64,000 bases of DNA, from assembly GCA_036346355.1 (NCBI GenBank), contig CM070580.1:32384874-32448873 (forward strand), given 5' to 3'. Positions within the stretch are counted from its first letter, which is position 1; each line of letters begins with the position of its first letter. Origin of the DNA: Rhipidocladum racemiflorum. Its lineage: Eukaryota > Streptophyta > Magnoliopsida > Poales > Poaceae. The notes under the pieces are model-generated. The model searched no databases. It saw only the letters and a program-made list of their open reading frames with translations, and had not been told where the DNA came from. Position numbers and translations under genes: made by a program. This document shows, piece after piece, positions 34,985 through 45,329 of this stretch.

Positions 34985-35350
34985 TTTCGCCGCCAAAAGC
35001 CGATGAAAAAGGGCTTTCCCGACAAAATAATCGCTGGGCCGCTTGTCGTCATACCTAAAATAAGCATTTAAAATAACCCGATTTGTAAAAGGCACATTTT
35101 CGCTTCAAGAACCGATTTAAAATAGAGTTTTTTCGCTTGGTCCCGCCTAACCGATTTAAAAGGTGCCTGATGACCATTATTTTCGCCGCCAAACCAAAAG
35201 CCGATTTAAAATAGTTAGTTTCATCGGCCACCCAAAGCCGACGAATAGTTATTTTCATCGCCGACTACAATGATTTAAAATATCGGCATTTGCCGCCACC
35301 ATACCGGCCGCATTTAAAATATCGAATTTCTAAGATTTTTCGCCATCCCC
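34985..35350. repeat. Subterminal motif array of CACTA-B, corrupted (left copy)
   Basis: Same array as 47885-48299, but many GCCGACGAAAA units read GCCGATTTAAAA and many TTTTCGTCGG units read TTTTCGCCG (for example near 35111, 35150, 35201, 35271, 35312). Confidence 0.75.
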
Positions 35351-35841
35351 TCGCCGGTATAAAATACCGGGATGCAAAGAAAAAGCATTATGGGCAAATT
35401 CTGGCAAATTCAAGACGTAAATATAATAACCATTCACGCACCACAAATAACAAACGGCATCAACCAATTACTAAACATTCACCATTTGGCGAGAAGTCAC
35501 ATTCACATCACAAATGTAAACGACATCAACCATTCACCATTACAAAGAAACGACATCAACCACCGCTCGACTACATTCACATCACAAATGCAAAGTCACA
35601 TCACAAAACCATCCGACTAAAACCATCGTTCTAACTATTAATGTTGTTCCCACTATTAGGGTTATTCGAGTTATGTGCACTACCTCCGTGACGCGAGGAA
35701 ACCATCGACATTTGGGGAGCCTTCGGAGCATGTGAGGTTGAACCTCGTAGGAAAGGACATATATAATTTGATGTTAGTCTTGGAATTGCAAATAACTAGA
35801 ACAAAATGGAAAAGTATATGTATGTACTGTGGTGGAGGTGG

Positions 35842-37985
35842 CGAGGAAGTACGCAGCAGAGGCCGGAATCATGTAACCTGAAATGAGGCCCTATTTATAG
35901 AAGCATTCCTACATGGGCAACGTGTTAGATCTCATACATTTAGGTGTATAACTAAAAATTGTCGAGCTAAACACTTAATCACTAAAATTGAACATTTTTA
36001 ACTTACTTGTAGATAGGTCTGAAAGTACTCTTGCTGTCTTCTCATGTTTCTCAACTCGTCCTCGTGTTATGCTAGGCGCCTCGGGCCAGAGCCTCGGCTT
36101 CTTCCTTTGATTGTAACAGCTCTTGCTGAAGCCTTGTCTTCGAGAGGAGCGAGAGCGCCGCTCTGTGGATGACTATGACGTTCTTGCTTGGCTCAAAGCA
36201 ACGCCTGAGTCCACAACCCCATTGAACATTGAGAACCTTAAAGACATTAGAAACAAATGTATTCATTAATTGCAAGTACACACTCACAATCAAATCATAA
36301 TTCCCGACAACTTTTAGAAGGGCGGATGATCTCTCACCTTCCATGGCTCTTGCCTCCACCCGTGGTACAACACTCTGACATCAAGGTCTTCCCTCCTCCA
36401 ATGCCAGACTGGGCCATGACGTCGAATCCATTTCATCCCCATATTTCTCTGCCATGATCATGTTGTTAACACAACAATTTGAAAGATCATATTACTTCAA
36501 AATAGAGTAAACAACTTACAAGCCTCTCGGGCCGCTCGTTGCATAGCCGATTAGGTGTGTAGGATCCCTGCTCATGTGTCCTCGAAGATATGTCTCTATG
36601 TAGTGGGGCAATGCCACTTTCAGCCTCCTATAATCGAAAGTTAGTACCATGCATCTGAAATCATGATGAACTCAATATATAGACATACCATGCGCCGCTA
36701 GCGTAGGTGTCCATCTGCGCCATACCGTGCAGTAACCGATCACCGCCTCTCGATTGCCTCTCTTCTTGTTCGACTTGGCAACAAAAGCGGCGATGCCCAA
36801 TACACGTGACAAAGAGCCTCGCCAAGCATCGTGACACTTCAAGAACTGTGGACGGTTACTGGCAGTACTCGCCCTCGCTGTAGGTAGATCTTGATGCCCC
36901 GAGCTTCTTGTTCATCTTCTCCCGCTTCACCTCTTGTAGAACATGCAAACCGCCTGGACTCTAGCATTGGAGATCATGTCCTTCACCACCGCTTGCCGCT
37001 ACCTTGTTGAACACCTTGTGCGCCTTCGCGATTGACAGGACATCCTCGCCCCGCAAACGGTATCTCTCCCAGAACAACAATGCTTGTTGTGCCACAATAA
37101 TTTAATTTATATGTATGAACTGCATAAACAAAATTAAGGAACTTACCTGCACGAATCGTACACACCTCGTCAAGAACGGTACAGGTCGACATCAAGAGCC
37201 AACCTCTGTAGTGCCCCATTTATAGGGCCGGATGTGCACGCCGCTGATTTCCACCAAGCCCGTAGTGGTGGCTGCAGATGGCTCCTGTGACAGAGTTAAC
37301 TCTGCTTATGTCAAAGGGCGGCGCCCTCCCACGCCACGCCATTCCATTGCCTACATTTCATGAAATCAAACCGATTAGTTATACAACAAATTTCAAATAT
37401 AGATTTACAAAATAACTTACACCTGCAAGGGACGACAACTCCGTGAACCTATGTTCAACTGGCTGGGGTATAAGTTGTTACATCCTGAACTCGAAAATAA
37501 CCAAACATGAGAATGCAAAGTCTATGCACAAGATAACATGCTAACAAGTACCAAGGATCGGTACGAGGTGCATCATCATCATCCTCCTCTCGCTCCGCCT
37601 CTCCTCGGCACCTCATCCTCCTCTCGCTCCGCCCCGCTTCCTCGCTCCTCCTCTATCTCTTCTTCACTCGCCGTGGCTCCTCATCCTATGCCTCGGTGAA
37701 TCCAAACTACATCGGCAGGGAGCAACCTCCTCGTAACCGTAAATTACCGGGCAGGAGAAACCTCCCTCGTAACTGTGCACCGCAGGAGCAACCTCCCTCT
37801 CTGTGCCTCCTCCGCACACCTCTCAAATCGATCTCTCGCCGCCTCCTAGCTCGTGAGGTGCACTCCTGATGGAAGAGGGAGTCTCTTACTTCCTACCAAT
37901 CGACTTCCTAGAAGAAGAGTCGCAAAGTGCTTCTTGGAGACCACCTTGGCGTGGGCACATGCTTGAAAAAGAATTCATCTCGTGA
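35842..37985 (-). pseudogene. Transposase_24-like exons of CACTA-B (left copy)
   Basis: Mirror image of 45330-47410; see there for the exon structure. Readable words on the minus strand include the segment equivalent to AHKVFNKVAA near 37010 and RHG near 36410. It carries additional indels relative to the right copy and no long open frame. Confidence 0.6.
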
Positions 37986-38241
37986 AAATTTAAAAATAGA
38001 GTTAGATTTAAGCTGATTTAAAAAGCAAGGTAGCAACAATATGAAAAAATATAAAAATTCTGGGAAGATATATACCAATAATATGTAAAGTGTATCAAAA
38101 CTCGTCAATGTCTTGAGGTTCATCCTATGAATCGCTGTACGTTAAAACATGTTTTTCTCTCGAGGTCCGTCGAATTCTTTATAGAACTCCTGCTGCTGCT
38201 TTCTTGGGTCGCCGAACTATTAGGTCTCAGCGGCATCTCGT

Positions 38242-38735
38242 GGGCTACTCCCTGCAAGCTCCAAACCCATCGGCATTAACATCTAAAAGATCTTGGCATA
38301 CCTTCTTCCTCGATATGCATCAATTTGCCGGGTTGTCCATGGCATCAGCTGCCGACATAATCAAAGATATCGCTTAGGGCTATGTATAAACTCCGCTCAC
38401 GGGATTCACTTTATAAGCAACCCACCAAGCACTCAAGCTTAGGCACGATACTGGCAAGTAATACACTCTGCCTCCACCTGGTGAGAAAGCATAAAATTTT
38501 GTCAAAACCTTCAAGCCGTGATTGGTGCCTGATCTCCACCATTTAAAAGCCAAATTCGCTCTCACGTGTGCCATTGCTTGGATCAAACCAATCAGCATTC
38601 AAAGAAAACTACTCTCAGATCTTTGGAACCCTCGAACTTAGAACTCAACTATGTTTTGAATAATGCCATAGTAAAGTTAATTTCACGCCCACGGCATCGG
38701 CATGCCTTAGTTACGACTCCGCACCGCTCACGGTG
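38242..38735 (-). pseudogene. DUF4216 domain of CACTA-B (left copy)
   Basis: Mirror of 44600-45093. The minus-strand reading shows the same NYYG-like start and the SAWWVAYKVNP segment (near 38400-38430), but in several frames because of indels. Confidence 0.65.
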
Positions 38736-38799
38736 GCTGGCAAGTGGGCTGCTTAAGCTTCAATTTTGCAGTAGCTTTAAACCGGAAGCTGGACGCTAC

Positions 38800-40030
38800 A
38801 AACGCAGCAACAAGATCACATCACCCAAAGGTGGTATGGTTGCTAACAGGCTCTACATGGGAAAGAGTAGGTCTTAAACTCCACCTGTCAATGAACGCTA
38901 AAGGCGCCGGAATTATGAGATTTCGAATCAGAGAGGTTCCGAACAAAATTTGCGGGTGGAAGAAGGTACTACCGCTGAGCTTCTCCGATTGCACACCCGG
39001 TTGTGGTGCACTGAGAACAACTCTGCTATCCACAGTAAATTTTGTTTGAACTTCTAAACGACTCGCCAAGTAAAATCCAATGCCTCGCATCCATTCTTGA
39101 GCTGTCCAAAATGGGATTACTCTCGAACGACACACCTCACACATGTACATGTGAGATGTGTCGCCCCTGAACGGGTGACGATAGGCTTTATCGAGCACTA
39201 ATCATGCATTGATAGTCCATTATAAAACCAAGCCTGAGTTTTATTTACCGCGTAAAGAGTAATAATTGATTGTAAACGTACGCGATATCAACACATACTT
39301 CTATACACACAATCACATAGTATGTTACACCCACCAATCGCCAATTCTTATGCGCATGTGCATCGATCTCAAAACTCGATATTTCCATCAACTGGAGCTT
39401 AGACTCGGCTCACTTTGGACAAGAGTATTACTATATATTGAAAATTTATATAGAAACTCAAAGCTTGAAAATCTATAGAGTCAAAACTCTAGAAATAGAA
39501 GCTTTTTCTGATGGTACGTATATATATCAAAAGACCTTTAGAGTCAAAGTTGGCCTTTATAGGCGGCTGGAGTGTAATAGCATCTTTAATGCTTTCCTGG
39601 GGTTTGAGCAATGTCTTGTTTGAGCTTGAAATTTTAAACATGACAAGTGTGCTGCCCTTTGGGGTTTGAGGACGGATGTCTAATTTGAGTTGAAATTTAA
39701 AAATGCCAATGTTTCTTTGATGACCCAAAAGTCATGAGATGGATGATGTGATTAGAAGGGCGCTTATACTGCAGCTTACGCAGCCTTCTGTAGATAATCC
39801 CGATAGCACTTTTCGGCTTGGTAGATCCTTCTCTGGTTTGTGCAAAAAAATTTCTGCTTCTAGTAGCATACATGTTCTCGTTCTAGTGCATACATTTAGT
39901 TCTGGATAGGCATTTTGCTTTCTCTACATTTCAAAGTTGTGGTCTCGTGGACTCGGCATGACTCTAAACTGACTTCCTGTCCTTTTTATAGGACAACAGT
40001 TGTTGAGTACTCATATTGTTCACCTTATGA
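38800..40030 (-). other. Interior/intron region of CACTA-B (left copy)
   Basis: Mirror of 43394-44540. Contains the conserved intron segment near 38775-38890, a SINE-like A/B-box stretch near 39345-39400 and a 62-bp tandem repeat near 39597-39711. The 125-codon open frame at 38821-39198 is not conserved in the right copy and has no domain. Confidence 0.5.
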
Positions 40031-40130
40031 NNNNNNNNNNNNNNNNNNNNNNNNNNNNNNNNNNNNNNNNNNNNNNNNNNNNNNNNNNNNNNNNNNNNNN
40101 NNNNNNNNNNNNNNNNNNNNNNNNNNNNNN
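40031..40130. other. Assembly gap, exactly 100 N
   Basis: One hundred N, the size many scaffolders use for a gap of unknown length. The left arm of the inverted repeat ends at its last preceding base. Confidence 0.98.
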
Positions 40131-40329
40131 AATATGAGATTTAGATGTTTGTTACATGGGTTGAGCCGGGCCCAGGCCCAGGCTAGTTTGCACTTGGGTC
40201 CGCCATGTCAAAGCCGTGGGTGACACTAGGAGCGCGAGCAGTAGAATGAGTCGCGGGAGCAGTGTGTTTGCCGATGAGTGCAAAGAACGCAGGCAGAACC
40301 GGCCAAAGACAGAGCGAGGCTTGTCCCTG

Positions 40330-40640
40330 TCAGTCGGAGGCGGGTGAGCTCGTGAGGGGGGCGAGCATGCGGAGGGGGAGCACGTCGAAAGGAGTCAAAT
40401 TTGTAATTTGTGATGGGAGAAGGTTATATTCGGCGGCGGCGCGCTTTCTTTTGTTGGTGGCGGCAGGAGGTGCCCGGGGTTGAAGCGGCACCGAGGACAA
40501 TGGTTCAGAATCGGAGGAGTCGGCAGAGCTGGCGGGAGACACAGGCTTTGCCATGAAGGCTAGGATTGAGATTGTGAAGACAGTCTCACCGGTCTTTGTC
40601 AATGCAGTTTCTCCATCTCACCATTTCTCTTTTTATAGAT
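40330..40640 (-). pseudogene. 5' fragment of a possible host gene with TATA box
   Basis: On the minus strand a TATA-like box (CTATAAAA, around 40630-40638) precedes an ATG at 40552-40554 by about 80 bp. About 75 codons follow: MAKPVSPASS, a Ser/Asp/Glu stretch, a Pro/Ala stretch, KRKR (a possible nuclear signal), then NLLPSQITNLT, before a stop near 40330. I recognise no family. It could be a truncated host gene, a fragment captured by a transposon, or chance. An open frame upstream of this ATG starts at 40602. Confidence 0.35.
40393..40429. repeat. 37-bp direct repeat, copy 1
   Basis: 'gagtcaaatttgtaatttg' followed by 'tgatgggagaaggttat'. It recurs at 41118-41154 with one base different. 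On the minus strand it encodes the NLLPSQITNLT words in both places. Confidence 0.8.
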
Positions 40641-40689
40641 CGCCAGGATCGGAAGACGAAGAGAACATGATGAACACGAAGAGTTGTCG

Positions 40690-41114
40690 CACGGGATCGA
40701 GGCGACGGCTGAGATCGTGGTCGCGGCAGTTGAATACACCAATCGTGCATTGATGTGGTATCATCAAGATCGGTTGGTTATACCAACCCGCATACTAAGA
40801 AGCCTAGGAAGCAGAAAGCAGTCGCTTAGTACCGGTTCCCTCAGAACTAACCGGTATCGAAGATTGAGAATCGCATCGATTGGTTACATGAACCGGGCAT
40901 TATAACCATCCTGCGCTTCTGCTCTCGGGGCTTTAGCACGGTTGGTGCTAACTAACCTGCATCGATGATACCATCAAAGACCGGCTGGTATGTCAAACCT
41001 GCATCGATGATCCCGGACTGTAGACCGCTGAACTAGGATCGATGTAAATGTTAGTCCCGATTCATGCATGGCCGGTAATGATGGGACGGTATGGAAGATC
41101 GATATATAGTAGTG
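40690..41114. mobile_element. Degenerate non-autonomous CACTA-like foldback
   Basis: Repeated 'ccggttggt / accaaccgg' variants in both orientations (for example near 40770, 40840, 40935, 40982), typical of a group of small grass CACTA elements. The right end reads TATATAGTAGTG, i.e. CACTACTATATA on the minus strand, ending at 41114. No left CACTA end is visible. Confidence 0.4.
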
Positions 41115-42049
41115 ACTTAAGAGTCAAATTTGTGATTTGTGATGGGAGAAGGTTATGGCCCCGCTCGCTTTCAGACCAACAGCTTCGCTTAAAAAGCGGA
41201 TTATTTGCCGAACGGGAGGATTCTCGACAGCTTCTGCGAGAATCGTGTTTTACGAATAGAATCGAGACCGTCTCAAACTCGATTCTCACAGATTCTTGCT
41301 GATTCTTGCCAGCTCGGTCCGAAACCTAGAAGTCATAGTTAACTCGGCCTGATTCTCCCATAATCAGAAGCAGCTTCTCCCATAATCCAGAATCCATAAT
41401 CCAGAAGTTGAAACGAACTGGGCCTATATTTGAGAAAAACGAAGGAAATTAAGGGGTTAGAAGAACCAAGCTTTCCTTGCAATATAGGTATTTTTTTTCG
41501 CGAGGATATCAACAAGTTGATTTGTTTATGACAGCTATGAGCTTTTTGCAGGTGAAACGTACACTTGCGTCGTCGTGGTTTGACCAAATCATTTCACTTT
41601 TGAGTTAGCTGGGATGTTAAAGTTAATGTGACGTGTGTTAAGGCTATATATACCTACGTACGTACGCGTGCCAAAAGGATAGTATAGTGTATGAAACTAG
41701 ATGCTTCCTACGATCCGCATATTGCTGCGGGTAGAAGGATGTACGAAGATAGATAAAGATTTTAACAGAGGAATTTTTTTTTTAGAAATACCTAAAAAAG
41801 AAGCGTTAAAAATATTTCTTTGAAAAAAACACCATCGACGATGCCGTGAACCGCTTTGGCGGATGGGCGATGACCGGATGGAAACACAGATTTTACGTGC
41901 AAACTCATCTACACAGAAGAGTCAGAGAGCTCCTCTTTGTTCTAGTTATTTGATGTCGTGAACCACTGAGAACCACGCCGTTTCCTAGAACACCATCGAC
42001 GGCATGCAGTGTCAATTGAAACATGGCCCACATTGCTAGGTCTAGTATG
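41115..42049. other. Single-copy spacer, mostly anonymous
   Basis: Holds the second 37-bp repeat (41118-41154). 41280-41430 is rich in 'agaagc/gattctc' words and ends in 'aacgaactgggcc', resembling one end of a hAT-type MITE (weak). A repeated 'caccatcgacg' occurs near 41832 and 41992. No gene visible. Confidence 0.4.
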
Positions 42050-42302
42050 TAACATCTCAATTTTATACCAGATTAAAATATTATAATACCAAATTATTTT
42101 CTGAGTTTATTGTGATTTTTTTAAAAATTTCTAGATTTTTATGGCAATTAAAGACAACATTTTTTATTTCCTAGTTACTGCTTCCAAAAATTGAAACTCA
42201 AAATTCACTACAGAAACTACTAATTTTTCTACGCTAATTCTATTTTCTTTGGTTAGGGAGAAGCCACATTTACAAACATTTGTTTTTGTCTTGGTACTGG
42301 AG
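42050..42302 (+). mobile_element. LTR 5' fragment
   Basis: Starts TGTAACATCTCAATTTT, the usual start of grass Gypsy LTRs, followed by AT-rich sequence. It is interrupted at 42302 by the CACTA-B end. Confidence 0.5.
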
Positions 42303-42314
42303 CACTACCGAAGC

Positions 42315-42740
42315 GATAATATATATATATTTTCGTCGGCTTAAAGGTCTAGTCGATGAAATTAATTGTTTTCGTCGCCAAAAATCAAACCGATGAAACT
42401 ACGTTATATATTTTCGCCACCAGGGGAACCGAATAAAATTGGTTGACCTAATAAATGTTTACGAGACCATTATTTTCGCCGCTTAAAGTTCTAGCCGATG
42501 AAAATATGGAATATTTTCGGCCAGGTGCACCGGTTTAAAATTTGATGACCTAATAGCTGTGCTGGCACCATTATTTTCGTCGACCATGTCTTAGCCGACG
42601 AAATAAACATCCTATTTTCGTCGGTCAGCTAGGCAAGCAGATGAAAATGCGAATATTTTCGTCGGTCTGCACATAAGCCGATGAAAATGCGAATTTTTTC
42701 ATCGGCTGCTATTCAAGCCGATGAAAATAGCGGCGCCCTA
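42315..42740. repeat. 5' subterminal motif array of CACTA-B
   Basis: Pairs such as 'ttttcgtcggctt...agtcgatgaaa', 'ttttcgtcgacc...gccgacgaaa' and 'ttttcgtcggtc...gatgaaaa', about seven motifs in 420 bp. Some are degenerate ('ccggtttaaaat'). Confidence 0.75.
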
Positions 42741-43059
42741 AATATTTCTTCCAGCTCACGCGCTTCACAAACAGCTTCTCTCCACAAAGACTCAACCGCG
42801 CTCACTGCCAGCTTGTTTCACTCTGCCGCTTCGCGCGCCCGCTTTCGCTTTCGCCGGTGATTTACGCCGCTCACGGTTCGGCTCGCTCCCGGCCGCCACA
42901 GCCAGCGCTGGCTACGCCGCCTCTCAGGTTCGCCATTCGGCTGACGGGCTACAAGGGGCTTCCCCGCGCTGACGCTTGCGGTTGGCCAAGGCCATAGCCG
43001 CCTGGCCGCCCACACGCTGCCTCCTCAGGTCACTGGCCTCGGCGCCGACGCCAAAGAGA

Positions 43060-44444
43060 AGAGCTAGAGTTGGGGCAAGGTCTACCTGACAAAGAAGGTA
43101 ACAGGTCAGAGTTGTGTGTTGGTCTCTTGGAACACTATTCTTAGGATATTTGCAACAATTTTATCAGCTTGAATGACAAGGACGGAAAACCAACTGATAT
43201 TAAGAAATTATTCGCATACTGTAGCATTGATTTCTATATCAAAATTCAAAAGTACACTAACAACTGAAGTAGAGCTCCACAAATATCCAGAGACAAAAAG
43301 GAAAGGAAGGCCGAGAGAAGTTCTGCAATTTACAGAAACTATATATGTATCACTATTAAAGTTTAGAGTCATACTTGAAATGCTTCTTTCTGGTCATAAG
43401 GTGAACAATATGAGTACTCAACACTGTCCTATAAAAAGGACAAGGGAGTCAGTTTAGAGTCATGCCACGATCACAGACCACAACCTGAAATGTAGGGGGA
43501 AAGCAAAATGCCTATCAGAACTAAATGTATGCACTACAAACAGAACATGTATGCTACTAGAAACAGAATTTTTTTTTGCACAAACCAGAAAGGATCACAA
43601 ACCGAAAGTGCTATCCGGATTATCCTGAAGGCTCGTAACTGCAGTATGCACCCTTCTAATCACATCATCCATCTCCTTCAGCTTTTGGGTCATCAAAACA
43701 TTGGCATTTTAAATTTCAACTCAAATTAGACATCACGTCACTCAAACCCCAAAGGGCAACACCTGTCATTTTAAAATTTCAACTCAAACAAGACATTGCT
43801 CAAACCCCAGAAAGCATTAAAGATGCTATTACCTCCAACGGCCGCCTATAAGGCCAACCTGACTCTAAAGGTCTTTGATATATATCGTACCATCAAGCTT
43901 CTATTTCTAGGTTTGACTCTATAGATTTTCAAGCTTCCAGTTCTATATAAATTTTCAATATATATATGCTACTGTCAAAGTGAACTGAGTCTAGCTCAAT
44001 TGATGGAAATATCGAGGTTTCAGATCGATGCACATGCGCATAAGAATTGGCCAATTGGGTGTAACATATATGTGATGTGTGTATAGAGTATGTGTTGATA
44101 TGCGTGATGCCATAATCCAATTATTACTCTTTCTGTAGTAAATAAAACTCAGCTGGTTTATAATGGACTATCAATGCATGATTAGTGTCACCAAGCCTAT
44201 AAATCACTCCAGTTGGGATTTACATACATCTCACATGTACATGTGAGGTGTGTCGCTCCTAATTGTCCCATTTTGGACAAGCTCAAGAATGGATGCTGCA
44301 GCATTGGATTTATGACGAGTCGTTTAGAGTTCAAACAAAATTTCTGTGGATAACCCAGTTGTTCTCCGATGCACCACAACCGGGTGTGCAATCGGAGAAC
44401 AGCGGGGTTATGCTGCCGAAATTTTGTTCGGACTATACGGTTCG
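43060..44444 (+). other. Interior/intron region of CACTA-B
   Basis: Probable long 5' intron. Contains a 62-bp tandem repeat (43703-43764 and 43765-43815), a SINE-like stretch with box A-like TAGCTCAATTGA (43992-44003) and box B-like GGTTTCAGATC (44016-44026), and no coding domain. Confidence 0.45.
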
Positions 44445-44559
44445 TCATAATTCCGCGCTTTGGCGTTCATTGTTGGGTGGGTTTAAGACCTATCTTTCCC
44501 AGTAGAGCCTGTTAGCAACCATACCACACTGGGTGATTGATCTTGTTGCTCGTTTGTAG
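44445..44559 (+). other. Conserved end of the 5' intron in CACTA-B
   Basis: Closely similar to 7754-7867 of CACTA-A and ends at an acceptor TTTGTAG. Here it leads to the DUF4216 exon instead of the TAD exon. Confidence 0.6.
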
Positions 44560-44599
44560 CGTCCATTTCGGTTTCGTCGCAAAATTCAAAGCAAAACGC

Positions 44600-45093
44600 C
44601 TCTCTGCAGCCACCGTGAACGATTGGAGTCAGAATTCAAGGCATGCGATGCACGTGGGCGTGAAATTAACTACTATGGCATTATTCAAAACATAGTTGAG
44701 TTCAAGTTCGGGGGTTCCAAAGATCTGAGAGTAGTTTTCTTTGAATGTGATTGGTTTGATCCCAACAATGGCACACGTGAGAACGAATTTGGCATGGTGG
44801 AGATCAGGCACCAATCACGGCTTGAAGGTTTTGACAAATTTGTGCTTTCTCACCAGGTGGAGCAGGTGTATTACTTGCCGTATGCGTGCCCTAGCTTGAG
44901 TGCTTGGTGGGTTGCTTATAAAGTGAATCCCCGTGAACGGTTATATAGCCCTAGCGATGCTGATTATGTCGACAGTGCCATGGACAACCAGCAAATTGAT
45001 GCATATCAGGAAGAAGGTATGCCAAGATCTTTTCGTGTTACCGATGGGTTTGGGCTTGCAGGAGTAGCCACAGATGCCACAGCACTCCAATAG
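44600..45093 (+). pseudogene. DUF4216 domain (C-terminal part of a TnpD-like transposase)
   Basis: The open frame 44623-45093 (156 codons) reads NYYGIIQNIVEFKFGGSKD, then VVFFECDWFDPNNG, FVLSHQVEQVYYLPY and SAWWVAYKVNPRERLY. These are the hallmarks of DUF4216 (PF13952), which forms the C-terminal part of plant CACTA transposases. The catalytic Transposase_21 domain that normally precedes it is absent, and there is no convincing start codon (44623 is merely the first ATG in frame). It stops at 45091-45093. Function of the domain alone is unknown. Confidence 0.85.
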
Positions 45094-45329
45094 AAGTTCA
45101 TTTCGACTCCAAGAAAGAAACGAAACGAGGTTCTATAAGAATTCTGATGCTTCAGAGAAAACATTTTTCTGTACAACGATTCACCGATGAACCTCAAGAC
45201 ATTGACGAGTTTTGATACATACATATTATTGGTATATATCTTCCAAATTTTTATATTTTCATATTGTTGCTACCTTGCTTTTTTAAATGCGCAATCTAAC
45301 TCTATTTTAAATTTTTACAGATGAATTCT

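Larger units (their letters stand above)
19248..40030 (+). repeat. Left arm of giant inverted repeat
   Basis: Reverse complement of 43394-64000. Matching points: 19248 with 64000, 22007 with 61249, 29066 with 54202, 31117 with 52151, 33308 with 49968, 34965 with 48299, 40030 with 43394. Arm length 20783 bp against 20607. It contains every nested element between those points. The arm stops exactly at the N gap. Confidence 0.95.
34965..40030 (-). mobile_element. CACTA-B, left-arm copy, cut by the assembly gap
   Basis: The right terminus of the element (in its own orientation) is at 34965, CACTACTGAATCCGCC, flanked by AAT. Then come degenerate subterminal motifs (34985-35350), a minus-strand decayed gene, and internal sequence up to the N gap at 40031. 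The remaining 1.1 kb that the right-arm copy has (42303-43393) is not seen on this side. Confidence 0.8.

Noticed and set aside
38821..39198. 125-codon minus-strand open frame in CACTA-B interior
   Set aside because: Not open in the right-arm copy and overlaps the conserved intron segment; no domain.
39915..40223. 102-codon open frame across the N gap
   Set aside because: It exists only because the 100 N contain no stop; a third of it is unknown residues.
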